A stretch of 39,768 nucleotides of DNA from Flavobacteriaceae bacterium. GTDB lineage: Bacteria; Bacteroidota; Bacteroidia; Flavobacteriales; Flavobacteriaceae. The stretch is taken from the NCBI GenBank assembly GCA_002719315.1, contig PBHD01000012.1, positions 326,623-366,390 of the forward strand, read 5' to 3'. Both the position numbers and the translations under genes were made by a program. Under the pieces are notes generated by a model. It was not told where the DNA came from, ran no database searches, and saw only the letters and a list, made by a program, of their open reading frames with translations. This document shows positions 32,857 through 39,768 of the stretch, one piece after another; the stretch's first letter is position 1; each line of letters opens with the position of its first letter.

Positions 32857-34329
32857 TTACCAACCCGATTTATATTCATAAAGATTGTCCCATCTAGACA
32901 AAATAACTTTCTGCCTTGTATAAAATTGTACTCCCTCTCTACCTTGCATATGAAGATCTCCATAAAAAGAATCATTCCATCCAGAAAAGGGATATATAGA
33001 CATTGGCGCTGGAACACCAACATTTATTCCTACCATTCCACATTTAATGTTTTCTGAAAAGTATCTTGCAGTATTTCCACTACTTGTAAAAATAGTTGCG
33101 CCATTTCCATAATTTAATTTATTTAAAACCTCAACTGTCTCCTCAATCTCTTTAGGGTTTAAAATTGAAAGTACTGGTCCAAAAATTTCTTGACTAAAAA
33201 TATGCTGGCTTGAATCAACATTATCAACTAGGGTAGGGCCAACAAAAAATCCTTCTTTATTTCTAATCTCTCTTCCGTCTCTTATAACTTTGGCTCCTGT
33301 TCCAACTAGTCCATCTATAATACTAATTATTCTTTCTTTTGAATTTCCATCTATAACCGGACCCATTTCTGTGTTTTTATTTTTTAAAGGATCTCCAACA
33401 ACTAAATTATTACTTCTATCAATAAGTGTCTGCTTTAAAGAATCAATGTTTTTTCCAACTCCTACAAGTAATGATCCTGCCATGCACCTTTGACCTGCAC
33501 ATCCAAATGCAGAACTCATAATTGAATTCATAGTTGATTTGGGTTCAGCATCTGGCATTACAACCAATGCATTTTTTGCTGCTCCTCCTGCTTGAACCCT
33601 CTTACCGTGCTTTGCTCCCAATGTATAAACATGTTTAGCTATGTGTGATGAACCCACAAAACTTATAGCAGAGATATTAGGATGAATACATAATGCATCT
33701 ACAACCTCTTTCCCTCCATGAATAATATTTAAAACTCCATCAGGTAGTCCAGCTTCTTGAAATAATTCTGCAAGTTTAATTGCTGTTAATGGAACCTTTT
33801 CGCTAGGCTTTAAAATAAAGGAGTTTCCACATGCAATAGCAATAGGGAACATCCACATTGGAACCATTGCAGGAAAATTGAAAGGGCTTATTCCAGCACA
33901 AACTCCTAAAGGTTCTAAATTAGTTTTAGAATCTATATTTGGTGCTATTTCTGAAAGGCTTTCTCCCTTTGCTAGATGAAGAATCCCACAAGCAAAATCT
34001 ACAACCTCAAACCCCCTTTGAATATCGCCTCTAGCTTCAGGTAAAGTTTTTCCGTTTTCAAGAGAAATTATATTTGCTATTTCTTCCTTATTAATTTTTA
34101 TTAGTTCTCTGTAGTTAAATAAAATTTCAGCTCTCTTTGCATATGAAAATTTAGACCAAACCTTGAAGGCTTTTAATGAGGATTTAACTGCTCTTTCCAC
34201 ATCCTTTTTACCACAAAAAGGAGTCATAGAAATAACTTCCTCTGATGATGGATTAAAAACTTTACCAAACTCTGTAGTTTTAATTTTTTCCCACTTACCA
34301 TCAATAAAAACAGGTGCAACATTATTCAT
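32857..34329 (-). CDS. mmsA: CoA-acylating methylmalonate-semialdehyde dehydrogenase
   Basis: Oxidises methylmalonate or malonate semialdehyde with CoA and NAD to propionyl- or acetyl-CoA (valine, thymine/beta-alanine or inositol catabolism). At 490 aa it is typical. Family features: N-terminal FIDGKWEKIKTTEFGKVFNPS; the cofactor region GVCAGISPFNFPAMVPMW and LKPSEKVP; the nucleotide loop SFVGSSHIAKHVY; the catalytic cysteine in FGCAGQRCMAGS (~residue 281), where GQRC with Met after it marks MMSDH rather than other ALDHs; and a conserved end, FTSSGNTARYFSENIKCGMVG then FYTRQKVILSRW. It is monocistronic and divergent from the M28 peptidase. Confidence 0.95.
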   Translation of the reverse strand: MNNVAPVFIDGKWEKIKTTEFGKVFNPSSEEVISMTPFCGKKDVERAVKSSLKAFKVWSKFSYAKRAEILFNYRELIKINKEEIANIISLENGKTLPEARGDIQRGFEVVDFACGILHLAKGESLSEIAPNIDSKTNLEPLGVCAGISPFNFPAMVPMWMFPIAIACGNSFILKPSEKVPLTAIKLAELFQEAGLPDGVLNIIHGGKEVVDALCIHPNISAISFVGSSHIAKHVYTLGAKHGKRVQAGGAAKNALVVMPDAEPKSTMNSIMSSAFGCAGQRCMAGSLLVGVGKNIDSLKQTLIDRSNNLVVGDPLKNKNTEMGPVIDGNSKERIISIIDGLVGTGAKVIRDGREIRNKEGFFVGPTLVDNVDSSQHIFSQEIFGPVLSILNPKEIEETVEVLNKLNYGNGATIFTSSGNTARYFSENIKCGMVGINVGVPAPMSIYPFSGWNDSFYGDLHMQGREGVQFYTRQKVILSRWDNLYEYKSGW

Positions 34330-34353
34330 TTTATGTCAAATAAATTTTGATTT

Positions 34354-34361
34354 CAAAAGTA
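34354..34361 (-). promoter_or_regulatory. Possible -7 element of mmsA
   Basis: The minus strand reads TACTTTTG, a full match to TAnnTTTG, 24 nt before the mmsA ATG. No clear TTTG box at the expected distance upstream. Confidence 0.4.
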
Positions 34362-34457
34362 ATAATAATTTTAAGTCTAATCTTTTTATTGTAATTATTT
34401 TATTTAACAATGAATTTTTGATAGTTTTAAAAAAACATTAAATAAATAATTTAAATC

Positions 34458-36539
34458 ATGAGAGTTTTTATTTTGTTATTGCTATTAGTAAATTTTTCAC
34501 TTTATTCTCAAATTAATTTGGATGATAAAGAAAAAGAAGCTGAAAAATTATTTCTCAATTTGGTTAATCCTGATTCCTTTAAATCTCATTTAAAAGAACT
34601 TACAAAAAAACCTCATGTAAGTGGTAGTAAAGCTAGTAAAGAAGTACAAAAATATATCGAAAAAACCATGACAAATGCAGGTTTAGATGTAATACTTTAT
34701 CCTTATGATGTTTATATGAGTAAAGAGCCCGGTAACTCTTTAGTGGAAATAGTTCTTCCATCAAGAGAGCCTTTAAATCAACAAGAAGATATTTTAAAAG
34801 AAGACCCTTTTTCAAATGATCCTGGATTATGGAAAGGTTGGAATGCTTATTCTGGTAGTGGAGATGTAACAAGTGAGATAGTATATGCTAATTATGGAAG
34901 AAAAGAAGATTTTGAAAAGTTAAACACCCTTGGAGTCAGTATAAAAGGGAAAATTGTTATTGCTCGATATGGTGGAAATTTTAGAGGTTATAAAGCAAAG
35001 TTCGCTCAAGAAAATGGAGCAATAGGATTAATTATTTATACTGATCCAAAAGATAGTGGTTTCACAAAAGGTTTAGTCTATCCTGAAGGACCCTATTATA
35101 ATGAAAGTACTATTCAAAGAGGTAGTCTTAAAACTCAAAAATTTTCCGGAGATCCTCTGACGCCTTTTGAGCCTGCGCTTCCTTTAAATAATAGAAAAAA
35201 AATTAAAAGATTGAATCCAGAAAATGTAGAGCTCCATAAAATTCCAGTAACACCAATTTCATATGGAGCAGCTCAAAAAATATTAGAAAAAATGAAAGGA
35301 AGCCCAGTTCCTTCTTCTTGGCAAGGAGGACTTCCTTTTACTTATAGAATAGATGGTGGTTCTAGTCTTAAAGTGAGATTAAAAGTTGACCAAAAAAGAA
35401 ATTATGTTAGGATAAATAATGTAATTGGATCAATTAAAGGTGATAAATACCCAGATGAGTGGATCATTCTTGGTTGCCATCTTGATGCGTGGGGCTTTGG
35501 TGCAACAGATCCTAGTAGTGGAACGGCAATGCTTTTAAGTTTAAGTGAAAGTTTAGGAAAATTAATTAAAAAAGGTTATAGACCAAAAAGATCAATATTA
35601 ATTGGCCACTGGGATGCAGAAGAGCATGGTTTAATTGGATCAACGGAATGGGTAGAACAAATGAGAGAGGATCTTTCTGCCAAAGGAGTTGCTTATTTAA
35701 ATTTTGATGGAGCTGTTTCAGGTAAAAAGTTTGGGGCTTCTTCTGCTCCAAGTTTAAAAAAATTAATTGTAGATGCTACCAAAGAAGTAAAATATCCTTA
35801 TGCCGACGAAACTGTATTTTCCTTTTGGAAAAAAGAGGGACAAAATGAAGAACCTTCTATTGGAAATCTTGGCGGTGGTTCAGATCATGTAGCTTTTTAT
35901 ATGCATTTAGGAATTCCATCTATGTCAGGCGGAAGTGGAGGCACTACATTATATCACTCTAATTATGATAGTTTTCATTATTACAAAAATTTTGTGGATC
36001 CTGAATTTAAAATGGGGCCAACAATTGAAAAAATTGCAGGGATAATGACATTAAGATTAGCTAATAGTGAAATTATTTTGTATGATATTGAACGTTATGC
36101 CAAAGATTTAAAAATTCATTTTGAAAGAGTTGAAAATAAAATAAAAAAATATGATGCAAATTTTAAGGGTTTTAAACTATCAAAAAAATCTATATTAAAT
36201 CTTGAAAAACCTTCTTCTGAATTAGCTAATAAAATTGTATCGATTAATTCAGGAAAAAAAATCTCTAAAAAGAAAATAAAATCTATAAATAAGCAGATGA
36301 TTTTTCTTGAAAAAAGTTTTATTGATAACAAAGGAATGTATTACGGGAACTGGTACAGGTCTTTGTATGCTTCCTCAGATCCATTTAGTGGATATGGAGC
36401 TTGGATTTTACCAGGAATAGAATATGAAATCGCACTTAAATCTTCCACTAAATTAGATGAGTGGGATCAAAGGTATTCTAAATCAATTAATGATCTTACT
36501 CAAAAAATTAAAACACTAATTAAAGTTATAGAAAATTAA
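34458..36539 (+). CDS. Exported M28-family metallopeptidase, glutamate carboxypeptidase II-like
   Basis: Zinc-dependent carboxypeptidase/aminopeptidase of the GCPII type. At 693 aa it is close to that family's length. The N-terminal MRVFILLLLLVNFSLYSQ is a signal peptide. There is a protease-associated insert (~residues 110-280, GVSIKGKIVIARYGGNF) and a peptidase core ~300-560: GCHLDAWGFGATDPSSGTA (two zinc ligands), WDAEEHGLIGSTEW (catalytic Glu), YLNFDGAVSG (bridging Asp region) and LYHSNYDSFHYY (His ligand); a C-terminal helical TFR-dimer-like domain covers ~570-690. Expressed alone. The 3' end overlaps a convergent gene by 4 bp. Confidence 0.94.
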   Translation: MRVFILLLLLVNFSLYSQINLDDKEKEAEKLFLNLVNPDSFKSHLKELTKKPHVSGSKASKEVQKYIEKTMTNAGLDVILYPYDVYMSKEPGNSLVEIVLPSREPLNQQEDILKEDPFSNDPGLWKGWNAYSGSGDVTSEIVYANYGRKEDFEKLNTLGVSIKGKIVIARYGGNFRGYKAKFAQENGAIGLIIYTDPKDSGFTKGLVYPEGPYYNESTIQRGSLKTQKFSGDPLTPFEPALPLNNRKKIKRLNPENVELHKIPVTPISYGAAQKILEKMKGSPVPSSWQGGLPFTYRIDGGSSLKVRLKVDQKRNYVRINNVIGSIKGDKYPDEWIILGCHLDAWGFGATDPSSGTAMLLSLSESLGKLIKKGYRPKRSILIGHWDAEEHGLIGSTEWVEQMREDLSAKGVAYLNFDGAVSGKKFGASSAPSLKKLIVDATKEVKYPYADETVFSFWKKEGQNEEPSIGNLGGGSDHVAFYMHLGIPSMSGGSGGTTLYHSNYDSFHYYKNFVDPEFKMGPTIEKIAGIMTLRLANSEIILYDIERYAKDLKIHFERVENKIKKYDANFKGFKLSKKSILNLEKPSSELANKIVSINSGKKISKKKIKSINKQMIFLEKSFIDNKGMYYGNWYRSLYASSDPFSGYGAWILPGIEYEIALKSSTKLDEWDQRYSKSINDLTQKIKTLIKVIEN

Positions 36540-36919
36540 AAGAAAACTTCTCTTACCGAATCTCTTAATATCTTGGTCTCTATAATATCTGATTCAATTC
36601 CCGCAATAGATATTATTGAAATTGTACCATTTTCTCTATAAACTAATGTGCCATTTTCTTGAATATTTATTTTCCCAAACTTTTCTTTATTATCTAGGAT
36701 ATTAACTATACCTCTTAAATCAAATTTAATAACATTTGTATTACAGCTTTTTAAATTTGAAGAGTCACAAAACTCAAAGAAAATATTTACATTAGAATTT
36801 CCTTTGTAAATTTTCAATTCTCTCTCGTTAATTGTTTTAATAGTTAAAGAATTATCTTGAGCTAACAAAAAATTGAAACTGCTTATAATAAAGAAAATAA
36901 ATAATACTAAATTTCTCAT
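36536..36919 (-). CDS. Small exported hypothetical protein (127 aa)
   Basis: A signal peptide (MRNLVLFIFFIISSFNFLLAQ) precedes a ~106-residue mature protein, mostly beta-strand-like, with two Cys close together (FCDSSNLKSC) that could form a disulphide. No family recognised. It lies 16 bp after the PorE-like gene and so is probably co-transcribed with it; its 3' end overlaps the convergent M28 gene by 4 bp. Its role is unknown. Confidence 0.72.
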   Translation of the reverse strand: MRNLVLFIFFIISSFNFLLAQDNSLTIKTINERELKIYKGNSNVNIFFEFCDSSNLKSCNTNVIKFDLRGIVNILDNKEKFGKINIQENGTLVYRENGTISIISIAGIESDIIETKILRDSVREVFF

Positions 36920-36935
36920 ATTTTAAAGTTTTAAA

Positions 36936-39768
36936 TTAATTCTCTCTAATTTTAAAAATTGATCTTCTATTCATTTGATGTTCTTGTTCTTGACAATTAA
37001 TATTATCCTCACAATAATTATCAAGATCCATTTCCCCTAATGCACTTGTGGATATTCTTTCTTCATTTATTCCTCTTTTAACTAACCATGATTTTGTAGA
37101 TCTTGCTCTATTATAAGAAAGAGCTAAATTATATCTATTTGATGCTCTTGAGTCAGTATGAGATTCAATATGAATTTTTATATTAGGATACCTAATCATA
37201 ACTGTATATACCTTTTTTAATTCTTTTGCTGCGTCTCTTCTAATGTAGTATTTGTCTAAATCAAAGTATATAGGGTTTATGTTAAAAAGACATTCTAAAT
37301 CATCTGGAATACAGTCTTTTGCCCAATCTAACTCAATATTTGTAAATATCTTTGTTGAAGATTCTGGAATACAAATATTCTTTTGAAAACTTGAATACCC
37401 TATACCTTTTCTAGCTTTTACAGTATAACATTTTGAACACTCAGCCTCATTACTAAAATCGTATTTTGCATCTTCTTTAACGATTTGTCTGGCTATCAAG
37501 TTTCCATAATTATCCTCTAATTCAACTTCTGCTCCGGGTAAAATTTGACCAGTATTCTTATCTCTAACTATACCACTTAAAACTGATCCACAAGGTGATG
37601 AGGCTAACATTTTAAATTGATATACCTCATCTGATTTACTACCATTGTATCCATTTCGATTAGAAGAAAAATAGCCGAAATTATTTTTGGAATTATAAAT
37701 AAATCCAAAATCGTCCATTCTACTATTTAAAGGTTTACCAAAGTTTATAGATTCATCTGGAAATCCATAAGAATCTAAATTACTATAATATATATCAAAT
37801 CCTCCTAAGCCCATTCTCCCGTCACTTGAAAAATACAAAATATTGTCACTACTTATAAAAGGGAAAGATTCTCTAAACTCTGTATTTATATTTGGGCCAA
37901 GATTTACAGGGTCCCCATATTCACCATCATCTAAAATATCAACATACCAAATATCAGAATAACCAAATGAACCAGGTCTATCTGAAGCAAAATATAATCT
38001 TTTTTCGTCAATACTAAATGCAGGATGAGCAGTTGAGAATTCATCGTCATTAAAAGGCAGCTCTTGAATATTTCCCCAAGTTTCTCCATCCTCACTTTCA
38101 GCTTTATAAATTTTCAAATTAACCTGTTTGTTTTTATCAAAGTCTAGGTCGCCTTTAAAAAAATTATTTCTAGTAAAATAAAGCGTCTTTTTATCTTTAG
38201 ATAAAATCGCTGAAGATTCATGATAAGGAGTATTTACATCTCCCGTAACCTGTTTTGGATCACTAAGATTTCCTAAACTATCTATATCTGATATAAATAA
38301 ATCTAAAAAAGGTTCATCAGTCCATTCATATAAGTCATTTCCTGTACTGCTAATTGTAGATGAATAAATTAATTTATTTTCTCCGTAAAACCCTGGTCCA
38401 AAATCAGAATTTTCACTATTAATATTTGTTTTTTTTATTTCAGCTAAAATTGAATTTTTTAATATTTGATCTAAATAATTTGGATTTTGATAATAATAGT
38501 TTTTTACAATCAAATTATTTGTTTTTTCTATATACTTTTCAAGTAATTGATTTGACACCCCATAAGCTCCCTGACTTTTAAAACTTAGGGATGCTCTGTA
38601 ATAATTTTCAGCTGTTATTTTTTTTGGATATTTGGAAATCAATTTATTAAACCATATTACAGCTTTATCATATTGACTATTATTATAATATGAATTTGAA
38701 ATATAATTCAAAATTTCATAATTTTCTTTTCCGGAATAAACTAGATTTAAATATTTTTCTAGTGCACTAGTGTATGCTTTTCTATCAAAATCTTGTAAAG
38801 CTGAAAAAATATTAAATCCAGATTTTTTTCTTTTATCTTTTCTCTTACTAGTTTGATTATTTTGAATTTCTATGTTTTGGGAAGTATTAATTTCTTGATC
38901 TAAATTAATGTTTTGCTCATTATCTAATATTTCATTAGATTTATTATCAGAGTCTATTTTTGTGTTATTAGTAAATGCAATTTTTTCAACATTCAGTTTT
39001 TCTTCAGAATTTTCTACTTCAATAAATTGATTAATAATAGAATTTTCTTCATTATAAATTATATTATTTGTTTTAACAATATCTTTATTTTTCTCCTTTT
39101 TATTTTCATCTAATTCTTCCTTTATTTGATTGGAGCCTTCATCTTTTGAGACTATTTTTTCTGATGATTCCTTAAAGTCAATTAAATCATCTTCTGGAAA
39201 AAATTTATTTTGAACTGTTTGACTTTTATTATCAAAATTTTCTATAATATTTTTATAATCAATTAATTCTTCTAAAAGTTCATTAGAATTAGTCTTGGAA
39301 ATTTTTAAAATATTAAATTCATTAATTTGATTTTCTTTTAATTCTAAATATAAATTTTGAAATTTATTTAAATTCTTGATTTGTTGAACAGAAACTCTAT
39401 AAAGGTTATTTTTCCTTTTTAAGATTTTAGAGGATTTAAACCCTTTCTTCTTTAATTCATTTACTTTATCCCAAGCATTAAATCCATTACTATAAGAGCC
39501 AACAACAATTTCATAACAATCATCTAAATTTTTAAATGTATTTTGAGACTTATTATTAGTCTCTTTTTCAATTTTTTCTATAGTACTGTCTTTTATTTTT
39601 TCTAGATTTTCAATCTTATCTAAAGAAACTTTGTTATTTTCTAGTATTTCATTCTCCTGATTATTAGAAACATCTGAATTATTATAATCAATAACATCAT
39701 TATTAAAATCATACTGTTCAATATTAGTATTATTAAATCCTTGTAGGACAATTTTTTTTTGAAATTGA
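36936..39768 (-). CDS. PorE-like multidomain protein: SPOR-linker-TPR-PD40-CRD-OmpA (5' partial)
   Basis: The ORF track starts at 38711, a TTG inside a longer frame. I read the frame on to the window edge and found no stop, so the gene enters from outside; about 943 residues are visible. Order: SPOR-like domain (CYEIVVGSYSNGFNAWDKV...LYRVSVQ, plus ~39530-39380), a long Asn/Glu/Lys linker, TPR helices (SALEKYLNLVYSG, ~38790-38540), five PD40 blades (SAILSKDKKTLYF, AFSIDEKRLYFASD), a carboxypeptidase-regulatory-like domain (SGIVRDKNTGQILPGAEVELED) and a C-terminal OmpA peptidoglycan-binding domain (IHIESHTDSRASNRYNLALS). Apart from SPOR this is the order of Porphyromonas PorE, a T9SS cell-wall anchor. 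It is followed by a small exported gene. Confidence 0.92.
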   Translation of the reverse strand, partial: QFQKKIVLQGFNNTNIEQYDFNNDVIDYNNSDVSNNQENEILENNKVSLDKIENLEKIKDSTIEKIEKETNNKSQNTFKNLDDCYEIVVGSYSNGFNAWDKVNELKKKGFKSSKILKRKNNLYRVSVQQIKNLNKFQNLYLELKENQINEFNILKISKTNSNELLEELIDYKNIIENFDNKSQTVQNKFFPEDDLIDFKESSEKIVSKDEGSNQIKEELDENKKEKNKDIVKTNNIIYNEENSIINQFIEVENSEEKLNVEKIAFTNNTKIDSDNKSNEILDNEQNINLDQEINTSQNIEIQNNQTSKRKDKRKKSGFNIFSALQDFDRKAYTSALEKYLNLVYSGKENYEILNYISNSYYNNSQYDKAVIWFNKLISKYPKKITAENYYRASLSFKSQGAYGVSNQLLEKYIEKTNNLIVKNYYYQNPNYLDQILKNSILAEIKKTNINSENSDFGPGFYGENKLIYSSTISSTGNDLYEWTDEPFLDLFISDIDSLGNLSDPKQVTGDVNTPYHESSAILSKDKKTLYFTRNNFFKGDLDFDKNKQVNLKIYKAESEDGETWGNIQELPFNDDEFSTAHPAFSIDEKRLYFASDRPGSFGYSDIWYVDILDDGEYGDPVNLGPNINTEFRESFPFISSDNILYFSSDGRMGLGGFDIYYSNLDSYGFPDESINFGKPLNSRMDDFGFIYNSKNNFGYFSSNRNGYNGSKSDEVYQFKMLASSPCGSVLSGIVRDKNTGQILPGAEVELEDNYGNLIARQIVKEDAKYDFSNEAECSKCYTVKARKGIGYSSFQKNICIPESSTKIFTNIELDWAKDCIPDDLECLFNINPIYFDLDKYYIRRDAAKELKKVYTVMIRYPNIKIHIESHTDSRASNRYNLALSYNRARSTKSWLVKRGINEERISTSALGEMDLDNYCEDNINCQEQEHQMNRRSIFKIREN

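Noticed and set aside
36936-38711. Track start of the OmpA-family ORF at 38711
   Set aside because: That codon is a TTG within TPR sequence; the frame stays open to the window end.

Overview
The window is a gene-dense, strongly AT-rich stretch (roughly 28-30% GC by eye) from a member of the Bacteroidota, most likely a streamlined, probably marine, flavobacterium. Four things point there: type IX secretion (T9SS) components (a PorP/SprF protein beside a giant protein with a gliding-motility/type B C-terminal sorting domain); the order pdxA - DUF177 - rpmF - fabH - accB - accC; several Bacteroidota-type promoters (TAnnTTTG, in two cases with a TTTG box 19-20 nt upstream); and almost no Shine-Dalgarno sequences. 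Most gaps are short and several genes overlap. I see no tRNA, rRNA, CRISPR array, transposase, phage gene or origin.

Layout. 1-1094: 3' part of pgi (+). 1102-7596: a minus-strand block with de novo NAD synthesis (nadA-nadB-nadC, its own promoter inside the end of recJ), recJ, rsmI and a conserved hypothetical gene. 7751-9929: alr and asd (+), cell-wall and lysine precursors. 10034-16531: a tight plus-strand operon of exported proteins: a SUMF1-domain protein, a Tat-exported Gfo/Idh/MocA oxidoreductase, a Tat-exported TIM-barrel sugar isomerase, a lipoprotein aldose epimerase and a prolyl oligopeptidase. It looks like a periplasmic module for modified sugars (and perhaps peptides). 16539-21285: minus-strand fatty-acid and ribosome cluster accC, accB, fabH, rpmF, DUF177 protein, pdxA. 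21337-23226: ribE and a CPA1 Na+/H+ antiporter (+).

23227-23436 is a 210-bp non-coding interval holding a possible structured RNA, a 20-codon ORF with a near-perfect Shine-Dalgarno (very unusual in this phylum) and a strong intrinsic terminator. 23437-24369 is an isopenicillin-N-synthase-family oxygenase. 24355-26395 (-) pairs a beta-lactamase-fold lipoprotein with a sugar nucleotidyltransferase. 26396-26705 holds two candidate tiny single-span membrane proteins missing from the ORF track. 26706-27535 are two small lipoproteins.

27599-32702 (-) is a T9SS surface operon: a small hypothetical gene, a 1259-aa HYR/thrombospondin-3 cell-surface protein and PorP/SprF. 32857-34329 is mmsA (-). 34458-36539 is an M28 peptidase (+). 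36536-39768 (-) is a small exported protein and a very large PorE-like protein that runs off the window. The ORF track begins that protein at an internal TTG; its frame is open for another 1,057 nt and encodes a SPOR domain and a long acidic linker ahead of the TPR, PD40, CRD-like and OmpA domains.

The points most worth a second look are the small RNA/mini-ORF at 23.3 kb, the SPOR+OmpA PorE-like protein, the twin micro-membrane proteins at 26.5-26.7 kb and the exported sugar operon.
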